Below are positions 51,019 through 63,612 of a stretch of DNA of 64,000 nt, in pieces. The position numbers and the translations under genes are program-made. How positions within the stretch are numbered: the first letter of the stretch is position 1; each line of letters opens with the position of its first letter. The stretch lies in NCBI RefSeq assembly GCF_020526085.1, contig NZ_CP084874.1, forward strand, positions 3,906,001-3,970,000, given 5' to 3'. The notes beneath the pieces were generated by a model that did no database searches, was not told the origin of the DNA, and saw only the letters and a list, made by a program, of their open reading frames with translations. This stretch comes from Klebsiella africana (GTDB taxonomy: Bacteria > Pseudomonadota > Gammaproteobacteria > Enterobacterales > Enterobacteriaceae).

Positions 51019-54000
51019 TTAAGGTACAACAGAGGGCGCCAGATCGTCGCCTTTCCCGTCCCGCTTCACTTCGGTGACTTCATCACCCTTTTCATTGCGC
51101 AGATGAACTTCCAACTGGTTAAAGGCAATGTTGATGTCATTCTCCCGGCACAGGCGGTCAATGGCGCGGTTGAGCTCATCCACGGTGTAGCTGCGATCGC
51201 GCAGTTCACGAACATACAGACGCAGTTCATGATCCAGCGTACTGGCGCCAAAGGTAGTGAAGAAGACCGATGGCGCCGGCTCCTGCATCACTTTCGGGTG
51301 ATCGTGTGCGGCCTTCAGCAGCACCTCTTTCACCTTATCCAGATCTGAGCCATAGGCAACGCCGAGGCGGATCACCACGCGAGTCACAGTGTCGGAGAGC
51401 GACCAGTTGATCAAGCGCTCGGTAACAAACGCTTTGTTCGGGATGATCACCTCTTTGCGATCAAAATCGGTGATGGTAGTGGCGCGAATACGGATTTTGC
51501 TTACCGTCCCCGAGAAGGTCCCGATAGTCACCGTATCCCCAATGCGCACCGGACGTTCGAACAGAATAATCAGGCCGGAGACGAAGTTACCGAATATCTC
51601 CTGCAGACCAAAACCTAAACCAACCGACAGGGCAGCCGCCAGCCATTGCAGTTTATCCCAGGAGACGCCCAGCGCCCCGAATACCGTCATCGCGCCGATA
51701 GCGATAATCGCATAGTTGAGAATAGTGGTGATGGCGTAGGAGGTTCCCTGACGCATGTTGAGCCGCGACAGAACCAGCACCTCCAGCAATCCCGGCAGGT
51801 TGCGGATTAGCGCCCAGGCGACCATTGACGCAACAATAGCGAACAACAGGCTGCCCATCGTGACGCTGCGCACCACGCTAGCCCCCGCCTCGGTGCCGTT
51901 GTAGTGCCACAGGGTAATGCTGTCGAGGTAGGCGAAAACGGTGATCAAATCAGACCAAATCGCCCAGAACATCACCGCGAACAGAGCGACCATCACCAGC
52001 ATGGTGATGCGCAGCGTCTGCTGGTTGACCTGCTCAAGGGCGATAGTTGGCTCTTCCTGCGGCTCGGCGCCTTCCGCCCCTTCCTTCACCAGATGTTGAC
52101 GGCGCGCCAACGCCCGGCGCCAGGCGATACGCCGCGCCGCCACGCTCAGGCCGCGCAGCACGGTCTGGTACAGCAGGTTCCAGATCATCACCAGATACAC
52201 GGTCTCGATCCAGCGTCCCGCCAGACGCAGTGTCGTGTAGAAGTAGCCGGTTGCCGTCAGCACCATCAGGGCTACCGGGACGATAGACAACACCGTGATC
52301 GTCAGCAGGCGTAAGCTGTGCGATTCTTTATCACGCCAGCTTTCCCGGCACATCGGCCAAACCAGCACCGCGATCAGCAGCAGATTGAAGAAAATCACAA
52401 ACTGCCCCAGCACGTCGTCCATCAGGTTCAGCGGCGACAGCTCGGAAATCACCGACCAGAAATTCAGCGGCAGCAGCGCCAGGCTGACGCGAACAATCTG
52501 CCGCCGCCAGTGGCTGGTCAACTGCGCAGGCATATTGAAGTGGCTGACCGCGACGCCGTTCTTTTCCAGCACCTTCCAGCAAAGGCCAAAGACCAGCCAG
52601 AACATGGCCAGCTTTTTACTGTACGCCCACAGCAAACCGCTGATATTAAGCTGCATGGTGAGTAAAATCAGGCCAATCGCCAAAATCACCAGCACTACCG
52701 GTAAGGCCCTGATCAGGTCGATAAGAATTGCCTTTGGCGTATGCAGCTGGGTATCGTTGCGCAGTTGCCCCACCTGGGAAGCAAGCTTAGCCTGATAATC
52801 CTTAAGCCACTGCAGACGCCAGCGGATCAGGCCGGCAATCAACAGCAGCGGTAAACCGGCCAGGAAAGCGACAAACACCGCAGGCCACGCTTTTTCCCAG
52901 TTCACGGTGATTTTCATCGCCTTAAACTGACCTTTCAGCGCCTCCGGGAAGGCCTTAATCCACTCCCAGTCCATCGGTTTATTGCTGTTCACCCAGAAAA
53001 TTTGCTGGGTCAGAATTTCCTTCAGGCTGCTCGAGACGCTCATCAATTGCTGCTGATTGATCTGCAGATTGATGGCCATCATCAGCTGGTTCCCCAGCTG
53101 TTTGTTGAATTGGTCGAGTAGTTCGCGACGCATATCGATCACTTCCAGTAGCGCGGCGTGTACTTCATCGTTCACCTCGCTGCTGTGCCCCTCTTCCAGT
53201 TTGGCGACAAAGGCATCGCTCTGGAACAGCGCATCGCGCTGCTGGTTCACCTCAAACTGTTCGAGCCGCAGGTCGGCGATGCGGTTGGTCATATCCTGCA
53301 GTTCGTCCGCCGACGGCAATGTCTGTTGCTGTTGGTAAAGAATACGCGACAGCAACAGGCTCCCCCGCAGAACAGAAATTTGCTCTTTAATATCCCGTTC
53401 AGACTGCAGCGCACGGTCGAGCCAGTTCTTAACCTGAATATTGCGCTGCACCAGCTGGTTACCGTTCTCTGTTGCCTGGATCAGCTTCTCGCTCAGCTGA
53501 TGGTTAATATCCAGCTCTTGTTTGACCAGCGGATTGGCCTGAATGCGCGCCGTTTCATCCGGGGTCACCGCCTCCTGGGCCGTTTTTTCGGTCAGCGTCA
53601 GCCGCTTGCTGTTTACCGCCTCTTGCAGCAGCTGCAGCTGATGCTCCAGCCGGTTGCTCCAGGCGGTGACGTAGTCACGCTGCTTCTGCAGGGTATCCTG
53701 CAGGACGGTGTTGCCTTCGAGGCTCTTGCGCTGCTGCTCGATCTGCGCGTTGAGCAATGCCTGTTGAGCCTGCAACAGCACCTGCTGGGTCGGGCGCAGG
53801 GTCTCGTCGCCCACCGAGGTGCCATTCAGACGATTGCGGATCTGCTGCAGCTGCTGGGAGGCGTTGTACATCGCATTTTGCACGCGTTCCGGCTGCGTTT
53901 GCAGGGAAACCAGCTGGCTGTTATAGGTCGCCAGATCGTTTTGCGCGTTCTGCAGATCGTCCAGCGTCTGGGTGACACGCGACTCCAGTTGACGCAATGA

Positions 54001-54366
54001 GAGCGTGCTGAGCGTTTTGCGCGTCACGTCGTCATTTGGGACGTCGCTCAGGTTGTTGAGGCTCTCCACCGCCTGGCGCAGCTTCGCCGGCGCTTGCTCG
54101 ACCTGCTGACGCAGCTGTGCCGTCTCGCTTTTAATACGCTCGATTTTATCCAGCGTTTCCAGCGTCTGGGTCAGATCCTGCTGGACCAGTTTGTCCTGCG
54201 GGGTCAGTTCTTTTTGTTTATTTAACGTATTGAGCTGGCTCTGCACCTCAGCCCGATCGGGGAGATCCGCGGCGCGGCCCTGGACTGGGCTGAAAAGGCC
54301 AATAAGACAGAGCAGCGTGATAATAAAGATGAACGTGGCGCGTTGCCTGGAGATCGTGTGCAGCAT
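51019..54366 (-). CDS. mscK: Potassium-dependent mechanosensitive channel MscK (KefA)
   Basis: A 1115-aa MscS-family channel that opens on membrane tension with high external K+. It has a signal peptide (MLHTISRQRATFIFIITLLC...), a long periplasmic coiled-coil region (about 35-480), several membrane helices from about 500 to 900, and the MscS pore and beta domain (WLAAALSVGLGFGLQEIFGNFVSGLIIL). The start at MLHTISRQ was chosen because it begins the signal sequence. It lies downstream of acrR in the same direction, as in E. coli. Confidence 0.95.
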   Translation of the reverse strand: MLHTISRQRATFIFIITLLCLIGLFSPVQGRAADLPDRAEVQSQLNTLNKQKELTPQDKLVQQDLTQTLETLDKIERIKSETAQLRQQVEQAPAKLRQAVESLNNLSDVPNDDVTRKTLSTLSLRQLESRVTQTLDDLQNAQNDLATYNSQLVSLQTQPERVQNAMYNASQQLQQIRNRLNGTSVGDETLRPTQQVLLQAQQALLNAQIEQQRKSLEGNTVLQDTLQKQRDYVTAWSNRLEHQLQLLQEAVNSKRLTLTEKTAQEAVTPDETARIQANPLVKQELDINHQLSEKLIQATENGNQLVQRNIQVKNWLDRALQSERDIKEQISVLRGSLLLSRILYQQQQTLPSADELQDMTNRIADLRLEQFEVNQQRDALFQSDAFVAKLEEGHSSEVNDEVHAALLEVIDMRRELLDQFNKQLGNQLMMAINLQINQQQLMSVSSSLKEILTQQIFWVNSNKPMDWEWIKAFPEALKGQFKAMKITVNWEKAWPAVFVAFLAGLPLLLIAGLIRWRLQWLKDYQAKLASQVGQLRNDTQLHTPKAILIDLIRALPVVLVILAIGLILLTMQLNISGLLWAYSKKLAMFWLVFGLCWKVLEKNGVAVSHFNMPAQLTSHWRRQIVRVSLALLPLNFWSVISELSPLNLMDDVLGQFVIFFNLLLIAVLVWPMCRESWRDKESHSLRLLTITVLSIVPVALMVLTATGYFYTTLRLAGRWIETVYLVMIWNLLYQTVLRGLSVAARRIAWRRALARRQHLVKEGAEGAEPQEEPTIALEQVNQQTLRITMLVMVALFAVMFWAIWSDLITVFAYLDSITLWHYNGTEAGASVVRSVTMGSLLFAIVASMVAWALIRNLPGLLEVLVLSRLNMRQGTSYAITTILNYAIIAIGAMTVFGALGVSWDKLQWLAAALSVGLGFGLQEIFGNFVSGLIILFERPVRIGDTVTIGTFSGTVSKIRIRATTITDFDRKEVIIPNKAFVTERLINWSLSDTVTRVVIRLGVAYGSDLDKVKEVLLKAAHDHPKVMQEPAPSVFFTTFGASTLDHELRLYVRELRDRSYTVDELNRAIDRLCRENDINIAFNQLEVHLRNEKGDEVTEVKRDGKGDDLAPSVVP

Positions 54367-54495
54367 AGTTAATATGAATGAATGCAAATGCCGGAGAATA
54401 CCGGGGGTCGTCGCAAGCGCGCAGAATAGCACTTCTCAGCGCTGGCGAATAGCAGCGGACGGCGCTAAAAATTCACGCCCATCCGCACGCTATCT

Positions 54496-55146
54496 TTAAG
54501 CTGACAGGCTCTCCGGGGCGCGTAGCGTGGGACAGAACTGATACATCTCCAGCAGGATGGCGACGTAGTCTCGCGCCTCCGCATGCAGGTCGAACGAGTC
54601 GGGGGCAAACAACCAGTTCTCCATCAGTCCAGAGAGGTAGCTGCGCATCAACACGGCCGCTCGCCGGGTGAGCAAATTAGCGGGCAACAGCTTCGCGGCG
54701 ATACACTCTTTTAAGGTCTGCTCAATACGCTCATAGCTCGCCAGGGAGAGTTGTCGCTGGGCTTGCTGCACCACGGTCATCTCACCGACAAATTCACATT
54801 TATGAAAGATAATCTCCATCATCAATCGGCGGCGCTCTTCTGTCACCGTCGCTTCAAGAACATAGACTAATATCTCCCTGATAACTGAGAGTGGATCGTT
54901 GGGGAATTTTGCCCGATACTCAGTTTCGAGATCGCTAATACTGGCGTCTGACAGCTCCCAAATTTCATTGAATAGATCTGACTTATTCTTGAAATGCCAG
55001 TAGATAGCTCCCCTCGTTACACCTGCAGCTTTTGCAATTGTTGCCAACGAGGTAGATGATACGCCTTGCTGCGAAAACAGACGCAGAGCAACATCCAGAA
55101 TAAGTTGCCGGGTTTCACGTGCCTGTTGTTTGGTTTTTCGTGCCAT
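54496..55146 (-). CDS. acrR: TetR-family repressor AcrR
   Basis: A 216-aa repressor of acrAB that releases DNA on binding drugs or dyes. The N-terminal TetR helix-turn-helix reads [28 protein letters not shown]. The reading frame is intact with no frameshift or insertion, unlike the disrupted forms seen in some efflux-up isolates. It is divergent from acrA; its operator lies in the 142-bp gap. Confidence 0.97.
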   Translation of the reverse strand: MARKTKQQARETRQLILDVALRLFSQQGVSSTSLATIAKAAGVTRGAIYWHFKNKSDLFNEIWELSDASISDLETEYRAKFPNDPLSVIREILVYVLEATVTEERRRLMMEIIFHKCEFVGEMTVVQQAQRQLSLASYERIEQTLKECIAAKLLPANLLTRRAAVLMRSYLSGLMENWLFAPDSFDLHAEARDYVAILLEMYQFCPTLRAPESLSA

Positions 55147-55174
55147 AGGTTAATGACTTTACAGAGGTTGCGTT

Positions 55175-55198
55175 TACATACATTTGTGAATGTATGTA
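55175..55198. promoter_or_regulatory. AcrR operator
   Basis: A 24-bp near-perfect palindrome, TACATACATTTGTGAATGTATGTA, lies in the acrR-acrA divergent promoter region. It equals the AcrR binding site known from E. coli. Confidence 0.93.
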
Positions 55199-55288
55199 CC
55201 ATAGCATGACCATAATAGAAAGACTGTAGTGGGTTTGTGGTTGTTTGAGCCACTGAACATTTTGAAATTGGACACTCGAGGTTTACAT

Positions 55289-56482
55289 ATGAACAAAAAC
55301 AGAGGGTTAACGCCTCTGGCGGTCGTTCTGATGCTCTCAGGCAGCTTAGCGCTAACAGGATGTGACGACAAACCGGCTCAACAGGGAGCCCAGCATATGC
55401 CGGAAGTCGGTATTGTGACGCTCAAATCCGCACCTCTACAAATAACCACCGAACTGCCAGGCCGCACCAGCGCCTATCGCATTGCGGAAGTACGTCCTCA
55501 GGTCAGTGGCATTATTTTGAAACGTAACTTCGTGGAAGGTAGCGATATCCAGGCCGGCGTCTCCCTGTATCAGATCGATCCAGCCACCTATCAGGCCAGC
55601 TATGACAGCGCCAAAGGCGATCTGGCAAAAGCCCAGGCGGCGGCGAACATGGATCAACTGACGGTCAAGCGTTATCAGAAACTGTTGGGCACTAAATATA
55701 TTAGTCAACAAGACTACGATACCGCCGTCGCGACGGCGCAGCAGAGCAATGCGGCCGTGGTCGCAGCAAAAGCGGCTGTTGAAACCGCGCGCATCAATCT
55801 GGCCTACACCAAAGTCACTTCGCCAATTAGCGGCCGGATTGGTAAATCCGCCGTGACCGAAGGGGCGCTGGTGCAAAATGGTCAGTCGACTGCGCTGGCA
55901 ACCGTGCAGCAGCTGGACCCGATCTATGTTGACGTCACCCAGTCGAGCAACGATTTCCTGCGCCTGAAACAGGAGCTGGCCGACGGCCGCCTGAAACAGG
56001 AAAACGGTAAAGCTAAAGTCGAGCTGGTGACCAACGACGGTGTTAAATACCCGCAGGGCGGTACGCTGGAATTCTCGGATGTCACCGTTGATCAGACCAC
56101 TGGTTCTATCACATTGCGCGCTATTTTCCCGAACCCGGACCACACCCTGTTACCGGGAATGTTTGTGCGTGCGCGGCTGGAAGAAGGGGTTAACCCTGAT
56201 GCCCTGCTGGTACCGCAGCAGGGTGTTACCCGTACGCCGCGCGGTGACGCCAGCGTCATGGTGGTAGGCGAAGGCGATAAAGTCGAAGTTCGCCAGGTCA
56301 CCGCTACCCAGGCTATTGGCGATAAATGGCTGGTCACTGACGGTCTGAAAACCGGCGATCGCGTTATCGTCACCGGCCTGCAAAAAATCAAACCAGGCGT
56401 GCAGGTAAAAGCGCAGGAAGTAGCTTCTGATGATAAACAGCAAGCCGCAGGCAACGCGCCATCAGAACAAACCAAGTCTTAA
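55289..56482 (+). CDS. acrA: Periplasmic adaptor of multidrug efflux pump, AcrA
   Basis: A 397-aa membrane-fusion lipoprotein linking AcrB to TolC. The signal ends in the lipobox LTGC (Cys25). A lipoyl domain, an alpha-hairpin (about 95-170), a beta-barrel (ISGRIGKSAVTEGALVQNGQ) and a membrane-proximal domain follow. The start MNKNRGLTPL matches E. coli. acrB follows after 22 bp. Confidence 0.97.
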   Translation: MNKNRGLTPLAVVLMLSGSLALTGCDDKPAQQGAQHMPEVGIVTLKSAPLQITTELPGRTSAYRIAEVRPQVSGIILKRNFVEGSDIQAGVSLYQIDPATYQASYDSAKGDLAKAQAAANMDQLTVKRYQKLLGTKYISQQDYDTAVATAQQSNAAVVAAKAAVETARINLAYTKVTSPISGRIGKSAVTEGALVQNGQSTALATVQQLDPIYVDVTQSSNDFLRLKQELADGRLKQENGKAKVELVTNDGVKYPQGGTLEFSDVTVDQTTGSITLRAIFPNPDHTLLPGMFVRARLEEGVNPDALLVPQQGVTRTPRGDASVMVVGEGDKVEVRQVTATQAIGDKWLVTDGLKTGDRVIVTGLQKIKPGVQVKAQEVASDDKQQAAGNAPSEQTKS

Positions 56483-56501
56483 CTTAAACAGGAGCCGTTA
56501 A

Positions 56502-59651
<3,150 letters not shown>

Positions 59652-59666
59652 TCATCAATCCTGAAC

Positions 59667-59694
59667 AAAGGGCCGCCATCGCGGCCCTTTTTTT
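59667..59694. terminator. acrB terminator, probably bidirectional
   Basis: The perfect stem AAAGGGCCGC (59667-59676) / GCGGCCCTTT (59681-59690) has a 4-base loop and a T-run to 59694. Read from the other strand it is also followed by T-rich sequence, so it could end the candidate minus-strand gene next to it. Confidence 0.92.
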
Positions 59695-60135
59695 GTCTGC
59701 CTGCTACAGGGCACATATTGCCATTGTTTATTTTTCGTGCTGCATTTAATATATATACATATGTTCCAGGCTGTTTTTATCAGATTGCTCAGCATTCAGG
59801 TTCAACATACGTACTTTTACCAGGAATAATCCTAATATCATTGTCAGTGGTCGGCGGTTTCTGAACGCGACAGCTGCCAGCCTTAAGCCAATGATTGATA
59901 AGACTTCTCTATTTTTCAGGTCTGGTACCGAAATCGAGGAAATTAATTCGTCTATTTTTAAGATAATTTCTCCCTGATAATTGTAATTTTTCGTAATAGC
60001 ACGATGAAATCTTTTGGAGAGTGGATTATAGTTAAATCAGCAGGATTACTCAGTTAGTGCCAGGTCAGTTAGTCGTGTTCATCCCACAACGGTGTTTGTT
60101 AGTCGTCGTTTAAACCACTCAAAAGGGGATGCGTT
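59695..60135. other. acrB-tomB intergenic region
   Basis: About 440 bp, distinctly AT-rich compared with the flanking genes. It contains the candidate ATC-start ORF on the minus strand and the region upstream of tomB. AT-richness here is consistent with H-NS/Hha control of the tomB-hha pair, but no specific site was identified. Confidence 0.5.
59746..59964 (-). CDS. Candidate 72-aa gene with ATC at the start position
   Basis: This minus-strand frame has no ATG, GTG or TTG at its upstream end. It nevertheless has a GGGAG Shine-Dalgarno 5 bp before an ATC codon (59964-59962), and a perfect TATAAT (60030-60025) about 60 bp upstream. From ATC the product reads LKIDELISSISVPDLKNREV and continues for about 50 more residues (FRNRRP, then MILGLFLVKVRML, ending EHMYIY). 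It looks like a real protein rather than a random frame. Either ATC is used as a rare start, or an ATG has recently mutated and this is a young pseudogene. No family is recognised. Confidence 0.4.
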   Translation of the reverse strand: MLKIDELISSISVPDLKNREVLSIIGLRLAAVAFRNRRPLTMILGLFLVKVRMLNLNAEQSDKNSLEHMYIY

Positions 60136-60510
60136 ATGGACGAATACTCGCCAAAAAGACATGATATTGCGCAGCTACGCTTTCTCTGCGAAACGCTGTA
60201 TCATGACTGCCTTGCAAACCTGGAAGAGAGCAACCATGGGTGGGTTAACGACCCGACATCGGCTGTCAATCTTCAGTTAAATGAATTGATCGAGCACATT
60301 GCCACGTTCGCGCTTAATTATAAAATTAAGTATGCCGAGGATAATAAACTGATCGATCAAGTTGACGAATATCTGGACGATACTTTCACATTGTTCAGTA
60401 ACTACGGCATTAACTCCTCGGATTTGCAGAAGTGGAAAAAATCCGGTAATCGACTATTTCGTTGCTTTGTCAACGCCAGCCGGGAAAACCCGGCCAGTCT
60501 TTCGTGTTAG
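60136..60510 (+). CDS. tomB: Hha toxicity modulator / antitoxin TomB
   Basis: A 124-aa acidic protein starting [19 protein letters not shown], homologous to E. coli YbaJ/TomB, which counteracts Hha toxicity and affects biofilm formation. The conserved single Cys near the end ([13 protein letters not shown]) is present; oxidation of Hha through this partner is known in E. coli. AAGGGGATGCG precedes the ATG. hha follows after 26 bp. Confidence 0.95.
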   Translation: MDEYSPKRHDIAQLRFLCETLYHDCLANLEESNHGWVNDPTSAVNLQLNELIEHIATFALNYKIKYAEDNKLIDQVDEYLDDTFTLFSNYGINSSDLQKWKKSGNRLFRCFVNASRENPASLSC

Positions 60511-60536
60511 AATTATTACAATCAAAAGGTGGAATT

Positions 60537-60755
60537 ATGTCTGATAAGCCATTAACTAAAACAGACTATTTGATGCGCTTACGCCGTTGCCAGACAATTG
60601 ACACGCTGGAGCGCGTCATCGAAAAAAATAAATATGAACTGTCTGATAATGAACTGGCGGTATTTTACTCAGCAGCCGATCATCGTCTGGCTGAACTGAC
60701 GATGAATAAGCTCTACGATAAGATCCCGACGTCGGTCTGGAAATTTATCCGTTAA
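60537..60755 (+). CDS. hha: Haemolysin expression modulator Hha
   Basis: A 72-aa H-NS-binding protein that helps silence horizontally acquired genes, and the toxin partner of Tom[21 protein letters not shown] and the charged surface of the YmoA/Hha fold are intact. The start has AAAGGTGG upstream. It is in an operon with tomB. Confidence 0.97.
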   Translation: MSDKPLTKTDYLMRLRRCQTIDTLERVIEKNKYELSDNELAVFYSAADHRLAELTMNKLYDKIPTSVWKFIR

Positions 60756-60912
60756 TTCTTGTGCAGAGCGAGGCCTATTGTCGAGGTGACAATCCCTGCA
60801 TCTGCAGGGTATCTTTGTGATAGTACTCACATCTTTCCTTTTACAGCGAGCCTGTAACCGGTTTCTTTTTTATACTGCTACGGTGATAAAGAATCAGGTA
60901 TAAGGAAATTCC

Positions 60913-61479
60913 ATGAGTGAAGAAAAACGCAAAATGATCGCTGGTGAGCTCTATTTATCTGGCGACCCTACCCTCTGCGCCGATCGTCTGCGGGCCAGAC
61001 ATCTGCTGCATCGTTATAATCATTCTGCTCCGGATGCACAGCAAGAGCGTCAATATATTCTGGCCGAATTGTTCGGTCGCGCCGGCGATGCGTATATCGA
61101 GCCGAGCTTTCGCTGCGATTACGGCTACAATATCTTTCTCGGTTCCCATTTTTACGCCAATTTCGACTGCGTGATGCTGGACGTCTGTCCCATCCACATT
61201 GGAGATAACTGTATGCTGGCGCCGGGAGTCCATATTTATACCGCCACCCACCCCCTCGATGCCGATGCTCGTAACAGTGGTCAGGAATACGGTAAGCCTG
61301 TCACCATTGGTCATAACGTGTGGATCGGCGGCCGGGCGGTGATTAACCCCGGGGTAACCATTGGCGACAATGCGGTTATCGCCTCCGGCGCGGTCGTCAC
61401 CAAAGATGTTCCGGCCTTTGCTGTCGTTGGCGGTAATCCGGCGCAGATCATCAAGCGGCTTCCGCAGCCAAATACGTAA
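60913..61479 (+). CDS. maa: Maltose O-acetyltransferase
   Basis: A 188-aa left-handed beta-helix acetyltransferase of the Maa/LacA type, which acetylates maltose or glucose at O-6. An N-terminal Mac domain (residues 1-60, [14 protein letters not shown]) is followed by hexapeptide repeats ([18 protein letters not shown] with the catalytic His, then [16 protein letters not shown]). It is probably monocistronic, between hha and ylaC. Confidence 0.94.
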   Translation: MSEEKRKMIAGELYLSGDPTLCADRLRARHLLHRYNHSAPDAQQERQYILAELFGRAGDAYIEPSFRCDYGYNIFLGSHFYANFDCVMLDVCPIHIGDNCMLAPGVHIYTATHPLDADARNSGQEYGKPVTIGHNVWIGGRAVINPGVTIGDNAVIASGAVVTKDVPAFAVVGGNPAQIIKRLPQPNT

Positions 61480-61615
61480 CTGTTATGCTTTTCTGTAACT
61501 GATCTGTTACTTTCACCCCGGAATATTGCAACATAAAATAGCCTTCAGGCTGAGCCTGCTATGCCCGGTCCGCCGGGCGCTCGTTGTTGGCTCATGGCAG
61601 AATTCGGGGACCAAG

Positions 61616-62086
61616 ATGACAGAAATACAACGCCTGCTGACTCACACCATTGACGAACTCAACGTTCAGGAAAAACGCGATAATCGCCCGCGTTTTAGTA
61701 TCAGTTTTATCCGCAACCATCCCGGGCTGTTTGTTGCCATGTATGCCGCGTTTCTGGCGACGCTGGTGGTCATGCTACGCTCTGAAACGCTGGTAGACTC
61801 GGTGTGGTTGCTGGTGGTGCTGTTCATCCTGTTCAACGCCTTTTTCTTCTTTGACGTCTATCCTCGCTATCGTTATGAGGATATCGATGTCCTCGATTTT
61901 CGCGTGTGCTACAACGGGGAATGGTACAACACCCGCTTTGTCCCCCGACAGCTGATCGATCGCATTCTTCAGTCGCCGGACGTCGATAGCGAGCAGAAGG
62001 CGCAGCTCAAAAAAATGGTCGCCACCAAAGGCGAGCTCTCCTTCTACGATGTCTTTACCCTCACTCGCGCCGGTGCTGCGCAATAA
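61616..62086 (+). CDS. ylaC: Inner-membrane protein YlaC
   Basis: A 156-aa protein, equal in length to E. coli YlaC. Two adjacent membrane helices (about 40-85) are flanked by cytoplasmic parts. The function is unknown. The start [16 protein letters not shown] was chosen over an extension of 30 codons. Its last 26 bp overlap the end of the convergent MocR gene. Confidence 0.92.
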   Translation: MTEIQRLLTHTIDELNVQEKRDNRPRFSISFIRNHPGLFVAMYAAFLATLVVMLRSETLVDSVWLLVVLFILFNAFFFFDVYPRYRYEDIDVLDFRVCYNGEWYNTRFVPRQLIDRILQSPDVDSEQKAQLKKMVATKGELSFYDVFTLTRAGAAQ

Positions 62087-63512
62087 GGCGATTTAGCGTC
62101 CGTAGCGCCGAGAGATAGCGAGAAGCAGAGGTATTACCATATCCCAGCACCAGTCCGCTCCGCGCTCGCTGCGGGTCGAGATAGAAATGACTTAACGCGG
62201 CAGGCGCCAGCTGAAACTGGCGCGCCTGCTGCACAAGCATCCGGTCATTAACGCCCTCCATAGCCACTGTCAGATGCATCCCTCCTTCTCCGCCGAGAAC
62301 CTCACACGGCACGGTGATCTCTTGCGCCAGCGCTTCGCGCAGCTGTTGTTGACGTTTGCGGTACAAACGACGCATGGCCGCCAGATGACGGGCATAGTGT
62401 CCCTTCTCAATAAATCTGGCCAGTGCGCGCTGTTCGGTACGGTGTCCCCCACGCAGCAGTGCGCCAATCACTTCCTGGGCAGCATCCGCCAGCGCAGACG
62501 GCATGACCATAAAGCCAATACGCAGCGCAGGAAAGAGCGTTTTGCTGAAGGTGCCGAGATAGACCACCGGCGCGTCAGGGATCATTCCCATCATCGCCGG
62601 GATCGGTTCACCGCTATGGCGAAACTCGCTGTCATAGTCATCTTCTACAATCCAGGCCCCGTGCAGGCGGGCGTACTCCACCAGCGCCAGACGTCGCGCA
62701 GCGCTCATGACGCTCCCGAGGGGATACTGATGAGAGGGAGAGGTGAAGATCAGCCGGGGGGGGGCCGCGACGCCGTCTGCTATTTGCATTCCGTCACCAT
62801 TGACAGCCATGCCGCTGACCCGCAACCCCGTCCGCAGAAAGACACTTCTGGCCCCCACATAACCCGGCTCTTCCACCCACACGCTGTCGCCAGGATCCGT
62901 TAACAGCGAAGCGCATAAGTTCACCCCTTCCAGTGCCCCCTCGGTAATGACAATCTGCCGAATATCACAGCGGATCCCGCGGGAGAGCGCCAGATGGCGA
63001 GCGATAGCCTCCCGCAGCAAGGGGTCGCCTGCCGCCTCGCCATAGCCCAGCAGCGCGCTACCTTCTTCACGTAATACGCTATCCATCAGCCGCCGCCACA
63101 GCGGCAACGGGAAATAGTTCACCGCCGGCATGCCAGGGGTAAACAGCAGCGCCGGAGAGTCGCGGCGCATTGCGGCTGGCAGCCCTTGCAGCCGTTCAGG
63201 CAGCACGACGGGCGGCACCTTCACGGGCTCTTCGCGGCAGGCGGCGAGCGGTACCACCTGTGTCCCCTGACGGCTCCGCGTCAGGTATCCCTCCAGCGCC
63301 AGCTGCTCCAGTGCAGCATTAACCGTATTTCGCGACAGCTGCAGCTGTCCAGCAATCACTCGCGATCCGGGCAAACGGCAGCTGGCCGCCAGCGTTCCCT
63401 GCAAGATGGCATTGCGCAATGTGTGGTACAGCGCGCGCTGTAGGGTATCATCCCCACGCTGCCGTACACCCTGCGCCAGCAACGCAAAAAATGCCTCGTC
63501 GGGTATATTCAT
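62061..63512 (-). CDS. MocR/PdxR-type GntR-family regulator
   Basis: A 483-aa fusion of an N-terminal GntR winged helix (about 20-85, with [22 protein letters not shown]) and a C-terminal fold type I aminotransferase-like domain. The PLP-lysine motif is in [15 protein letters not shown] and the cofactor Asp in [14 protein letters not shown]. Such regulators sense PLP or amino-compounds and usually control a divergent gene. Here that gene is the GNAT acetyltransferase about 100 bp away. The effector is not predictable. It starts at MNIPDEAFF, with GAGGCGAAA upstream. Confidence 0.9.
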   Translation of the reverse strand: MNIPDEAFFALLAQGVRQRGDDTLQRALYHTLRNAILQGTLAASCRLPGSRVIAGQLQLSRNTVNAALEQLALEGYLTRSRQGTQVVPLAACREEPVKVPPVVLPERLQGLPAAMRRDSPALLFTPGMPAVNYFPLPLWRRLMDSVLREEGSALLGYGEAAGDPLLREAIARHLALSRGIRCDIRQIVITEGALEGVNLCASLLTDPGDSVWVEEPGYVGARSVFLRTGLRVSGMAVNGDGMQIADGVAAPPRLIFTSPSHQYPLGSVMSAARRLALVEYARLHGAWIVEDDYDSEFRHSGEPIPAMMGMIPDAPVVYLGTFSKTLFPALRIGFMVMPSALADAAQEVIGALLRGGHRTEQRALARFIEKGHYARHLAAMRRLYRKRQQQLREALAQEITVPCEVLGGEGGMHLTVAMEGVNDRMLVQQARQFQLAPAALSHFYLDPQRARSGLVLGYGNTSASRYLSALRTLNRLIAQHRRE

Positions 63513-63612
63513 TTCGCCTCCTCGTGGCCCCATAAAAACATACTATGATGGTCCTTTTTATGGAACCAGCTAGCGCGTACGCTGCCAGCAAATCCCCGAT
63601 GAGGAAACCGTA
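63513..63612. promoter_or_regulatory. Divergent promoter, MocR regulator / GNAT gene
   Basis: The 100-bp gap contains the AT-rich stretch ATAAAAACATACTATGATGGTCCTTTTTAT, in which ATAAAAA...TTTTTAT and ATGGTCC are suggestive of a MocR-type site. Both promoters must lie here. Confidence 0.45.

Noticed and set aside
54496..55146. Inactivated acrR as a cause of efflux overexpression
   Set aside because: The frame is complete and of normal length, and the operator palindrome is intact.
60136..60755. Novel toxin-antitoxin pair
   Set aside because: The two genes are the known tomB-hha pair.
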